A stretch of DNA of 64,000 nucleotides from the NCBI GenBank assembly GCA_024653345.1, contig JANLFV010000005.1, forward strand, positions 76,951-140,950. Reading direction: 5' to 3'. Below, piece by piece: positions 26,183-34,118 of the stretch (the first letter of the stretch is position 1; the number at the start of each line of letters is the position of its first letter). The notes below the pieces were generated by a model, which was not told where the DNA came from, made no database searches, and saw only the letters and a program-made list of their open reading frames with translations. This DNA is from Candidatus Acetothermia bacterium (lineage in GTDB: Bacteria > Bipolaricaulota > Bipolaricaulia > RBG-16-55-9 > JANLFV01). The position numbers and the translations under genes were made by a program.

Positions 26183-27484
26183 ATGGCCGGCACGAGCGGG
26201 GTCGAGGAGGTCCTCACCAGGGAGGTGGCAGGGCCGCGGCGGCTGGTCCGCGCGCTCCGCTCCAGGAACTATCGCCTCTACTTCGGCGGCCAGGGGCTCT
26301 CGCTCATCGGGACCTGGATGCAACGGGTGGCCATGAGCTGGCTGGTCTATCGCCTCACCGGCTCGACGCTCCTCTTGGGCGTGGTCGGCTTCGCCAGCCA
26401 GATTCCGACCTTCATCTTCGCCCCCTTCGCCGGGGTCCTGGCCGATCGTGTGAATCGCCGGACGGTGATCATCGTGACCCAGGCGCTCGCCATGCTCCAA
26501 GCACTGCTCCTGGCGGCGCTAGTCCTCACGGGCGCGATCGCGGTCTGGCAGATCGTCGTTCTGGGGGTCTTCCTGGGCGTGATCAATGCCTTCGACATGC
26601 CGGTCCGCCAATCGTTCGTGGTGGAGATGGTCGAGAATAAGGAGGATCTGGGGAATGCGATCGCCCTCAACTCCTCGATGGTGAACGGCGCGCGGCTGAT
26701 CGGCCCCTCGATCGCCGGGGTGCTCGTGGCCGCCGTGGGGGAGGGGATCTGCTTCCTCATCAACGGGCTGAGCTACCTTGCCGTGATCGCGGCCCTGCTC
26801 GCGATGACGATCACGCGCCACGAGGTCCGGCCCCAGGGGCCCCACGGCTGGCGCGGGCTGCGGGAGGGCTTCCTCTACGCCTTCAACTTTGCCCCGATCA
26901 AGGCCGTCCTGCTGCTCTTGGCCCTGGTGAGCCTGGTGGGGATGCCCTACACGGTCCTCATGCCGGTCTTCGCCCAGGAGATCCTCCGCGGCGGGCCGAG
27001 CACCCTCGGCTTCCTCATGGGTGCCACGGGCGTCGGAGCCATGCTGGGCGGGATCTATCTGGCCTCGCGGCGGAGCGTCCTCGGCCTGGGAAGGTTCATC
27101 CCGCTCGCCACGGGGATCTTCGGCCTCGGCCTTGTGGCCTTCTCCCTCTCCCGCGCCCTGTGGCTCTCGCTACTCCTCCTGCTGGTCGTCGGCTTCGGGA
27201 TGACCGCCCAGGCGGCCTCGAGCAACACCGTCCTCCAGACGATCGTCGAGGAGGACAAGCGGGGGAGATTGATGAGCTTCTACACGATGGCCTTCATGGG
27301 GATGGTCCCCTTCGGTAGCCTGCTCGCCGGGGGCCTGGCCAGCCTGATCGGGACCCCGCGGACGGTGATGGTCGGCGGCTTGGTCTCCATCGCGGGCGGG
27401 CTCCTCTTCATCCAGCGGATCTCGGCCTATCTGCGGCGAGAGACGGCCCCCCAGAAGGTCTGCGAGATCTGGAAGAGCAGATGA
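26183..27484 (+). CDS. MFS exporter (EntS/MFS_3-like)
   Basis: The 433-residue protein has 10-12 hydrophobic segments. RNYRLYFGGQGLSLIGTWMQ near the start, the loop GVLADRVNRRTVII (MFS signature A) and FDMPVRQSFVVEMV mark the MFS_3 branch that includes the enterobactin exporter EntS. It probably exports a small molecule; the substrate cannot be told from sequence. It is followed after 13 bp or more by an M28 peptidase and an HpnA-like epimerase in the same direction, a likely transcription unit. Confidence 0.87.
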   Translation: MAGTSGVEEVLTREVAGPRRLVRALRSRNYRLYFGGQGLSLIGTWMQRVAMSWLVYRLTGSTLLLGVVGFASQIPTFIFAPFAGVLADRVNRRTVIIVTQALAMLQALLLAALVLTGAIAVWQIVVLGVFLGVINAFDMPVRQSFVVEMVENKEDLGNAIALNSSMVNGARLIGPSIAGVLVAAVGEGICFLINGLSYLAVIAALLAMTITRHEVRPQGPHGWRGLREGFLYAFNFAPIKAVLLLLALVSLVGMPYTVLMPVFAQEILRGGPSTLGFLMGATGVGAMLGGIYLASRRSVLGLGRFIPLATGIFGLGLVAFSLSRALWLSLLLLLVVGFGMTAQAASSNTVLQTIVEEDKRGRLMSFYTMAFMGMVPFGSLLAGGLASLIGTPRTVMVGGLVSIAGGLLFIQRISAYLRRETAPQKVCEIWKSR

Positions 27485-27497
27485 TCGGCCTTCCGGG

Positions 27498-28694
27498 ATG
27501 GCTCCCCGGCCCGGCATGGCGAGTGCGATGATGCCCCGCTTCTCTCCTCAGAGGCTGATCAGCCATGTCGAGGCCCTCGCCGGCCTCATCGGGCCGCGGG
27601 GGACCGGGCGAGCGGCTGAGGCGCGGGCCGCGAGCTGGCTCTGCGAGCGGCTCCGGGCTCTCGGACTGAGCCCTGCGGAAGAGCGCTTCCGGGCCGTCGC
27701 CGATATGAACTGGTTCCCCATCTCCGCCGCCGCGCTCAGCCTAAGCGGTGTGGTCCTCTACCCCTGGGCAGCTTGGCTCGCGGGGCTCCTCGCCTCCCTG
27801 GCGGTGGCGGTCCTCTGGTGCGCGCTCACCCGCGCCGACAGCCCGCTCCGGCTTCTGCTGCCCCATGTCGCGAGCCGGAATGTCCGCGCTGCTATCCCGC
27901 CGCGCGGGAGGGTCGAGCGGAGGGTCGTGCTCCTCTCCCATCTCGACAGCAACCGCTGCCGGTTCGCCTGGCGGGCGGGGAAGGCCCGAACAGCGAGGCT
28001 CGGCTCGGGCGCGACGCTCGCGATCTACGGCCTGAATGGGCTGCTCTACCTTCTCGGGGCGGCGAGCGGGTGGAAGTGGCCTTATTGGGCCTCGCTCCCC
28101 GGCGCGGGCTACGCCCTGGCGACGCTGCTCCTCCTGATCGCAGAGCTGGGCCAGCCCTACTCGCCCGGGGCGAACGACAACGCTTCCGGAGTGGCGGTGA
28201 ACCTGGAGCTGGCGGGCCGGCTCGCACGGGAGCCGCTCGACCGGACCGAGGTCTGGCACCTCTTCACCGGCGCGGAGGAGGTCGATCATCGCGGGCTGAA
28301 GCTCTTCCTGGAGAGGGAGAAAGGGCTGCGCGAGGCCTGGTTCATCGATCTGGAGGGGGTCGGCTCGGGCGAGCTCTGCTACCTCGTCGAGGCCGGGCTG
28401 ATCAGGCGCTATCGGCCTGATCCGGAGCTCCTCGCCGTTGCAGAGCAAGTCGCGGCCCGCCGCGCGGAGCTGGGAGTGAGCCCGGCAAGGACGCTGGTGG
28501 TCGACGAGGTCCAGACCCTGCGGAGGCTCGGCTATCGGGCGATCACGATCGCGGGGCGGGACGAGCGGACGGCCTCGCTCCCCCATTGGCACACTGCTGA
28601 GGATGTGGTAGAGAATGTCTCAGGCGAGGCGCTCGTCCAGGCCGCGGAGTTCGTCTGGGCCATGCTCGAGGCGCTTGACCGGCAGGAGGGATGA
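27498..28694 (+). CDS. membrane-embedded M28-family metallopeptidase
   Basis: The 398-residue protein has an M28 aminopeptidase core with all metal motifs: SHLDSN, GANDNASGVA, TGAEEVD, DLEGVG and HWHTAEDV. Two hydrophobic segments (about 73-110) and another pair (about 170-215) are inserted between the first strand and the catalytic half, so the enzyme is membrane-attached. It probably trims N-terminal residues from peptides. Several in-frame ATGs (27498, 27516, 27528, 27531) are possible and none has a good Shine-Dalgarno sequence. The stop TGA is followed by one base before the epimerase ATG. Confidence 0.82.
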   Translation: MAPRPGMASAMMPRFSPQRLISHVEALAGLIGPRGTGRAAEARAASWLCERLRALGLSPAEERFRAVADMNWFPISAAALSLSGVVLYPWAAWLAGLLASLAVAVLWCALTRADSPLRLLLPHVASRNVRAAIPPRGRVERRVVLLSHLDSNRCRFAWRAGKARTARLGSGATLAIYGLNGLLYLLGAASGWKWPYWASLPGAGYALATLLLLIAELGQPYSPGANDNASGVAVNLELAGRLAREPLDRTEVWHLFTGAEEVDHRGLKLFLEREKGLREAWFIDLEGVGSGELCYLVEAGLIRRYRPDPELLAVAEQVAARRAELGVSPARTLVVDEVQTLRRLGYRAITIAGRDERTASLPHWHTAEDVVENVSGEALVQAAEFVWAMLEALDRQEG

Positions 28695-28695
28695 G

Positions 28696-29718
28696 ATGAA
28701 GGCGCTCGTGACCGGGGCCACAGGGTTCATCGGGGCAAACATCGTCCGGGCATTGCTGGAGAGGAACTATCGCGTGAGGGCGCTCGTCCGACCTGACTCC
28801 AACAAGAGGAACCTTGAGGGGCTAGAGGTCGAGCTAGCGGTGGGCGATGTCCGCGATCTCGGCTCGATTCGGAGGGCGCTCGAGGGCTGCTCGCTCCTCT
28901 TCCACGGAGCGGCCCTTTACTCCTTCTGGGTCCGGCCAAGGAGCCTGATCTACGAGGTCAACGTCGAGGGGACACGGAACGCGCTCCAAGCGGCGCTAGA
29001 GCGGGGTGTGGAGCGAGTGGTCTACACCAGCTCGGTCGCCGCGCTCGGCCTCCCGCGGGATCGGGAGCCGGCGGACGAGCGGACCCCGGTCGAGCCGGAG
29101 ACCATCGTGAGCGACTACAAGCGGAGCAAGTATCTGGCCCAGCAGGTGGCGCTGGAGTTCGCGAAGAAGCTGCCGGTGGTCATCGTCAATCCGAGCTTCC
29201 CCGTCGGGCCATACGACATCAAGCCCACGCCGACCGGGCGGGTGATCGTGGACTTCCTCAACCGGAGGATGCCGGCCTATGTCGAGACGGGGATGAATGT
29301 GGTCGATGTCGAGGATGTGGCGCTGGGCCATCTCCTGGCCGCGGAGAAGGGGAGGGTCGGGGAGTGCTACATCCTCGGCGGGGAGAACCTGACGATGCGG
29401 GAGCTGCTAGCTCTTCTCGAGGAGATCACCGGCCTCCGTGCGCCGTGGGTCAGGCTCCCCTATTATCCGATCCTGGCGGCCTCTTACCTGAACGCGGCCT
29501 GGTGCGCGCTCACCGGGACGGTCCCGCGGATGACGCCGGAGACGATCCGCATGTCGCGCCACTACATGTTCTACGACCCGGGGAAGGCCGTGCGCGAGCT
29601 GGGCTTCCCCCAGACTCCGGCGCGCGAGGCCCTCCGGAAGGCGGTCGAGTGGTTCAAAGCGAACGGCTATGTCTCACCGCGAGCGGGAGATCGTCCCCGC
29701 CGCCCTGATCCGGGCTAG
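28696..29718 (+). CDS. hpnA: NAD-dependent epimerase/dehydratase, HpnA-like (hopanoid-associated)
   Basis: This short-chain dehydrogenase of about 340 residues has MKALVTGATGFIGANIVRAL, VNVEGTRNAL, the YxxxK pair in SDYKRSKYLAQ and NPSFPVGPYDIKPTPTGR followed by FLNRRMPAYVETGMNVV. The last stretch is characteristic of the hopanoid-associated sugar epimerase HpnA. AGGAGGG lies 5 nt before the ATG at 28696. No squalene-hopene cyclase or other hpn gene is in the window, so a role in hopanoid side-chain modification is only inferred; another sugar or steroid substrate is possible. Confidence 0.85.
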   Translation: MKALVTGATGFIGANIVRALLERNYRVRALVRPDSNKRNLEGLEVELAVGDVRDLGSIRRALEGCSLLFHGAALYSFWVRPRSLIYEVNVEGTRNALQAALERGVERVVYTSSVAALGLPRDREPADERTPVEPETIVSDYKRSKYLAQQVALEFAKKLPVVIVNPSFPVGPYDIKPTPTGRVIVDFLNRRMPAYVETGMNVVDVEDVALGHLLAAEKGRVGECYILGGENLTMRELLALLEEITGLRAPWVRLPYYPILAASYLNAAWCALTGTVPRMTPETIRMSRHYMFYDPGKAVRELGFPQTPAREALRKAVEWFKANGYVSPRAGDRPRRPDPG

Positions 29719-29808
29719 TGCTCTGTTGCACTTCCGTTGATCAGGGGCTTCTCCTCCCCTAGAGGGAGACCTGCCTACGGAGGCGTTCAAACCAAGCGTA
29801 ACGGAGCG

Positions 29809-31614
29809 CTAGTCTAGCACCCTCACCTGCTCCGGGACGCGGAGGATGATCTCCGGGCCGTTGTATTCCCCAAGCTCGCCAGTCACCTCGATGAGCTTCC
29901 GGTCGTAGTCCAGCTCTGGCCTGATCCCCCGCTCGAGGAAGTTCGGCTCGTCCCGCTTGAAGATCACCGCGGTGAAGTTCCTCTTGTAGTCCCCGGCGGA
30001 GTCGAGGTAGATGACCCTCCCGGAGTCGTAGGTGCTCACGACATAGAACCGGACGGTCACGACCTTCCCGAGATAGCGCTTGAGGTCCCGCTCGGCCTCC
30101 TCCGCGCTCAAGGTCCCAGGGACCAGCTCGACCAGCTCGAGCTTCGGCCACTCCGGCTCGATACAAGCGGTAGCGGCGGCGCAGTCGTAGTCCTGGCAGT
30201 CGATGTAGCCGTTCCCGTTGTTGTCTGCATGGTCGTCGCAGTCGCACTCCCAGCTCGCCCCCGAGGCCGGACAGGCGGGGAGCCCGGCGGTGACCGCATA
30301 CTCATTGGACCAATCGCTCACTTCTCCGCCGACGATGCTCCGGAGCCAGTAGTAGTAGGTCCTCCCCGGAAGGGCGGCCTCGTCGGCGAAATACCAGTGG
30401 TCGCCCGAGACCTGAAAGGTCTGCTCACATGGTCCGTAGGGGCTCGTGGCCCGGCAGATCTCATAGGAGTCGGGCTTCCTCTCTAGGTGTGGCCGCCACT
30501 CGACCCGGGCCGGGACATCCTGGGTGTTGTAGTGCTTGAGGGTCACTCGCGGCGGGCTCAAGGGATCGCGATCGTAGGCGAGGGCATCTTGATAGAGCCG
30601 CTCGAACTCGCCGGCGTAGCGCGCGGCCAGCTCGGGGCTGTGGATCACGACCAGGTCCTCATCGTTATGGTCCAGCCCGCTCGCGGTCCAGTTGGCTGAG
30701 CCGGTAATGACGATCTCTCGGTCGATGACGGCGAACTTGTGGTGGACCAGGCCGGGGAGGGCCTCGAGCAGGCCGGCCCCGAGGGCCAATAGCTCGTCCA
30801 TCCTTGAGACGGCAAGGTTCTCGAACCCCCGGGAGTCGAAGACCGCCCGGACCTTCACTCCCCGCGCGAGGGCGGCCACCAAAGCCCAGTGGAGGGCCTC
30901 GTCGGTGTAGTAGAACATCGCCAGCTCGAGCTCCTCCCGGGCCTGGCCGATCAGCCGGAGCAAGGCCAGCCGCGGCCGGTCGCTCGGGCCGAAGTAGACC
31001 TCGACCGGGAGGCCCGCGACCTCGAACTCCTCGGGGGTGTCGTCCCGCTTGGCCGGGCCGAACCGCCCCGAGCGGAACATCTCCTCGAACTCCTGGATAT
31101 AGGCCCGGGCGACCTCGCGGTCCCGGATCACTAGGTCATTGTTGGCATCGTAGTAGAAGGAGCCCTCCGTCCAGTTGGCCGAGCCGGTCCAGACCAGCTC
31201 CTCATCGACGACCATGAACTTGTCGTGCATCAGGCGGTCATTCCCGTCCAGCCTCACCTGAGCGCAGCTCAGGCCGCCGAGCTGGCCCTGGTATTCCTCA
31301 GCCTCGGTGAGGATGCGGAGCCTCACTCCGCGGGCGCAGGCCCCCTCGAGGGCCGCGATCACCTCGGGGTCGGTGACGGAGTAGACCGCGGCGTCGAGCT
31401 TCCTCTCGGCTCGGGCGAGCAGCTCGAGGAGCCTCCCCTTCAGCTCGCCGGCTTGGGCCTGGGGCCGGTCAAGCCGCGGGAGCCCGGCGAGCGGGTCGTT
31501 GAAGTAGGCGAGGAGCTGCTCCCCAAGCCCGGGTGTCGTCCGCTGGCAGGCCGCCCCAGCTAAGACGAGGAGGGCGAGGATCAGCGGCAAGAGCCAGCCG
31601 CGCCAGCCCTTCAT
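29809..31614 (-). CDS. lipoprotein with two phospholipase D (HKD) domains and an OB-like C-terminal domain
   Basis: In this 601-residue protein a lipobox (LVLAGAAC) is followed by two PLD domains with HDKFMVVD...TGSANWT (about 130) and HHKFAVID...TGSANWT (about 290). Next come a fibronectin-III-like module (about 350-435), an acidic loop DHADNNGNGYIDCQDYDC resembling an EF-hand or dockerin calcium site, and a last ~110 residues beginning LKRYLGKVVTVRFYVV that look like an OB fold. It is probably an envelope-bound PLD-superfamily nuclease or phospholipase. The OB fold favours nucleic acid but does not prove it. It starts 4 nt after the stop of the 31619-32161 gene. Confidence 0.87.
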   Translation of the reverse strand: MKGWRGWLLPLILALLVLAGAACQRTTPGLGEQLLAYFNDPLAGLPRLDRPQAQAGELKGRLLELLARAERKLDAAVYSVTDPEVIAALEGACARGVRLRILTEAEEYQGQLGGLSCAQVRLDGNDRLMHDKFMVVDEELVWTGSANWTEGSFYYDANNDLVIRDREVARAYIQEFEEMFRSGRFGPAKRDDTPEEFEVAGLPVEVYFGPSDRPRLALLRLIGQAREELELAMFYYTDEALHWALVAALARGVKVRAVFDSRGFENLAVSRMDELLALGAGLLEALPGLVHHKFAVIDREIVITGSANWTASGLDHNDEDLVVIHSPELAARYAGEFERLYQDALAYDRDPLSPPRVTLKHYNTQDVPARVEWRPHLERKPDSYEICRATSPYGPCEQTFQVSGDHWYFADEAALPGRTYYYWLRSIVGGEVSDWSNEYAVTAGLPACPASGASWECDCDDHADNNGNGYIDCQDYDCAAATACIEPEWPKLELVELVPGTLSAEEAERDLKRYLGKVVTVRFYVVSTYDSGRVIYLDSAGDYKRNFTAVIFKRDEPNFLERGIRPELDYDRKLIEVTGELGEYNGPEIILRVPEQVRVLD

Positions 31615-31618
31615 CTCA

Positions 31619-32161
31619 TTAGCCCTTCTTCCACAGCCTCAGGACCGCCTGAGCCGCATTGAGGGCCGCGCGGTTGAGGGCCTCGAGGTCGGGCTCGCCC
31701 TCCCCCGGCGCGGTCACGAAGACCTGGTAGATCACGGGCCCGATCTGCCAGATCAGGCCCGCGGCGGCCGCGGCTCCCGGCCCCGAGGTATAGGCGAAGC
31801 CGGCCTGGCCGTCGATCTCGACCTCCTCCGCGCCGGGCCCGGTCGAGTCGAGCAGCACCTGCTCCGCGGCCTCGGCCTTCTTCCGGTCCTTGAACAGATA
31901 AGCGGTGATCCCCATCCGCTCGACCTTCCCCGCGAACTCCACCCCCGCGAGCGGGGCGAAGGAGACGAGCGAGGAATACCGCTCGCCGTCGAAGATCGGC
32001 TCGACATGGTCGAACCGGTTGACCAGCTCGAAGCCCGCGAGCTCGGCCGGCAGCAGCTCCTCCGGGGGCCGGACCGCGGGCCCGCCCACCAGCGCGACCA
32101 CGAGGACCGCGGCCAGCACGGCCGCCCCGAGGACGACCGCCACGATGAGCCAGTTGTTCAT
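31619..32161 (-). CDS. membrane-anchored protein of unknown function
   Basis: The 180-residue protein has one N-terminal membrane anchor (WLIVAVVLGAAVLAAVLVVAL), then a soluble alpha/beta domain with EEVEIDGQAGFAYTSG and VIYQVFVTAPGE. I do not recognise the family; the anchor and the order of strands suggest a periplasmic domain facing the envelope. GGAGG lies 8 nt before the ATG at 32161. It directly precedes the phospholipase-D lipoprotein and is probably co-transcribed with it. Confidence 0.72.
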   Translation of the reverse strand: MNNWLIVAVVLGAAVLAAVLVVALVGGPAVRPPEELLPAELAGFELVNRFDHVEPIFDGERYSSLVSFAPLAGVEFAGKVERMGITAYLFKDRKKAEAAEQVLLDSTGPGAEEVEIDGQAGFAYTSGPGAAAAAGLIWQIGPVIYQVFVTAPGEGEPDLEALNRAALNAAQAVLRLWKKG

Positions 32162-32216
32162 CCCATCTACCTCCTCAATGAAGATTAACCCTGGCACCGG
32201 GGCGAGACAAGCTTAC

Positions 32217-32245
32217 TTGACCCCGAGCCCGCGGACTGCTAGGCT
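32217..32245 (+). promoter_or_regulatory. promoter of the DJ-1/PfpI gene
   Basis: TTGACC (32217-32222), 17 bp, TGC-TAGGCT (-10 at 32240-32245), 24 bp ahead of the ATG. Confidence 0.45.
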
Positions 32246-32268
32246 CGGCACCGGAGGCTAGACCGGAG

Positions 32269-32766
32269 ATGAAACTTAAGGGGAAGCGGGTCGCGCTCCT
32301 GGTGGCCGATCTCTATCAAGAGCTGGAGTTCTGGTATCCCTACTACCGGCTGAGGGAGGAGGGGGCCGAGGTGGTCCCCGTCGGGCCCGAGGCCACGACT
32401 TACAAGAGCAAGCTCGGCTACCCCGCGGAGGCGAAGCGGGCGGCCAAGGAAGTCAAGGCCGAGGAGTTCGAGGCCGTCGTGATCCCTGGCGGCTATGCCC
32501 CTGATTTGATGCGCCGCTCGCCGGAGATGATCCGGCTGGTCCGCGAGGCCTACGAGAAGGGGAGGGTCGTGGCCGCGATCTGCCACGCTGGCTGGCTGCT
32601 CGCCTCCGCCGGGATCATGAACTTCTCCTCCATCAAGGACGACCTGATCCACGCCGGGGCGGAGTGGGTCGATCAGGAGGTCGTCCGTGATGGGAACATC
32701 ATCACCTCGCGGTTTCCTGATGACCTTCCTGCCTTTTGCCGGGCGATCATCGCCGCTTTGGGTTAG
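32269..32766 (+). CDS. DJ-1/PfpI-family protein
   Basis: The 165-residue protein has the family order: RVALLVADLYQELEFWYP (catalytic Glu), VIPGGYAPD and AAICHAGWLLASAG (nucleophile Cys in the elbow). The family includes PfpI protease and YhbO/DJ-1 stress proteins reported as deglycases or glyoxalases. Length fits the single-domain class. It stands alone behind its own promoter, which suggests a stress role. The specific activity is not decided. Confidence 0.88.
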   Translation: MKLKGKRVALLVADLYQELEFWYPYYRLREEGAEVVPVGPEATTYKSKLGYPAEAKRAAKEVKAEEFEAVVIPGGYAPDLMRRSPEMIRLVREAYEKGRVVAAICHAGWLLASAGIMNFSSIKDDLIHAGAEWVDQEVVRDGNIITSRFPDDLPAFCRAIIAALG

Positions 32767-32789
32767 CGCTCTACCACACCTCTGGTAAA

Positions 32790-32892
32790 AGACTTCCTCT
32801 CCCCAGTGGGAGGCGCGCCTACGAGGATTGAGGTGAGGGGCCACCCCCACAGCCCTCATCCCGGCCTTCCCCCTCGAGGGGGAAGAGGGTGC
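32790..32892. repeat. intergenic palindromic repeats
   Basis: CTCTCCCCAGTGGGAGGC then GCGCCTACGAGG resembles the sequence at 29745-29785, and CCCTCATCCCGGCCTTC followed by CCCCCTCGAGGGGGAAG (32855-32887) matches the cluster at 13586. They are members of the dispersed GC-rich family. Confidence 0.5.
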
Positions 32893-32921
32893 CGCGCCGG
32901 GCTCCCGAGCAGTTGAGGTTG

Positions 32922-33944
32922 TTAGGGGACGAGGACGACCTTCCCGAAGACCTTCCGCTCCTCCAAGAGCCTTTGGGCCTCCGCGGCCTCCCGGAGGGGC
33001 ATGACCCTGTGGATCACCGGCTTGAGCCTCCCGGCCCAGAGCAGCCTCAAGACCTCGTGCAGCTCCTTCGTCGAGGCCATCGTCGAGCCTATAATGCGGA
33101 GTTGGTTCCAGAAGATCAGCCGGATCTCGGTCTGGGGGTTCGGCCCGCTCGTGGCCCCGTAGGTCACGAGCCTCCCGTTCTTGGCCAGGCTCCCCAGGCT
33201 CTTGACCCAGGTCTCCGCGCCGATCGAGTCGAGCACGACATCGACGCCCCGCCTGTTCGTGAGCCGGCGGATTTCCTTATCGAACTCGACCTCTTTATAG
33301 TTGATTAAGAAGTCGGCCCCCAGGCGCTTCGCGCCCTCGAGCTTCTCCTCGCTCGAGGCGGTCACGAAGACCCGCGCTCCCACGAGCTTGGCGAGCTGGA
33401 TCGCGGCCGTGGCCACCCCGCCCCCCGCGCCCAAGATCAAGACATCCTCGCCGGGGCGCAAGCCCGCTCGGGAGATGAGCGCCCGCCAGGCGGTCATGAA
33501 GACCAAGGGCGCGGCCGCGGCCTCCTCGAAGGGGACATGTTCCGGCAGCGGGATAACATTTTTAGCCGGGACCTTCACGAGCTCGGCGTAGCCCCCGTCG
33601 GTCTGCTCACCGAGGATCTTGTAATGGATGCAGAGGCTGTCCTCGCCCGCGAGGCAGTATTCGCACTTACCGCAGGAGAGATTGGGGTTGGCGATCACCC
33701 GCTGGCCCCGCTCGAGCCCCTGGACCCGCTCGCCCACCCTCTCGATGGTCCCGGCCACATCAGCCCCGGAGATGTGAGGGAGGTTCACCCCCGGGAGGCC
33801 GCGCCTCACCCAGATGTCCAGAAAATTCACGGAGGTGGCCCTCACCCGGATAAGGACCTCCTCCGGGCCGATCACGGGCTCGGGGACCTCCTCGTATCTC
33901 AGGACGCTAAGATCGCCGTGCTCATGGAAGACGACCGCCTTCAT
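32922..33944 (-). CDS. zinc-binding MDR-family dehydrogenase / quinone oxidoreductase
   Basis: The 340-residue medium-chain dehydrogenase has the structural zinc lobe CGKCEYCLAGEDSLC, the cofactor motif LILGAGGGVATAAIQLAKLVGA and KRLGADFLINY. The catalytic-zinc Cys of alcohol dehydrogenases is replaced in ATSVNFLDIWVRRG, as in quinone oxidoreductase and crotonyl-CoA-reductase-like members. It probably reduces quinones or enones with NADPH. I prefer the ATG at 33944 to GTG 33953. A promoter is at 33973-34002. Confidence 0.86.
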   Translation of the reverse strand: MKAVVFHEHGDLSVLRYEEVPEPVIGPEEVLIRVRATSVNFLDIWVRRGLPGVNLPHISGADVAGTIERVGERVQGLERGQRVIANPNLSCGKCEYCLAGEDSLCIHYKILGEQTDGGYAELVKVPAKNVIPLPEHVPFEEAAAAPLVFMTAWRALISRAGLRPGEDVLILGAGGGVATAAIQLAKLVGARVFVTASSEEKLEGAKRLGADFLINYKEVEFDKEIRRLTNRRGVDVVLDSIGAETWVKSLGSLAKNGRLVTYGATSGPNPQTEIRLIFWNQLRIIGSTMASTKELHEVLRLLWAGRLKPVIHRVMPLREAAEAQRLLEERKVFGKVVLVP

Positions 33945-33972
33945 CGGGATCACCTCATAGTCTCGCTGGCCG

Positions 33973-34002
33973 ATGATAGGCCGGCTCGAGCTCGAAGATC
34001 AA
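33973..34002 (-). promoter_or_regulatory. promoter of the MDR dehydrogenase gene
   Basis: TTGATC (33997-34002), 18 bp, TATCAT (33973-33978) on the minus strand. Confidence 0.45.
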
Positions 34003-34042
34003 ATGGCCTGACCGGCCGATTGGCCTATCGCCACATGGGTTG

Positions 34043-34051
34043 TGCTATAAT
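34043..34051 (+). promoter_or_regulatory. extended -10 promoter of the protease-FGE gene
   Basis: TGC-TATAAT (TATAAT at 34046-34051), 68 nt upstream of the ATG at 34119; no good -35 box. Confidence 0.45.
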
Positions 34052-34118
34052 CTGGCTGGCCGAAAGCTCAAGGTGATCTGGTGCTCGAGCCAGGAGCAAG
34101 AAGAGGAGGGAGGAAACT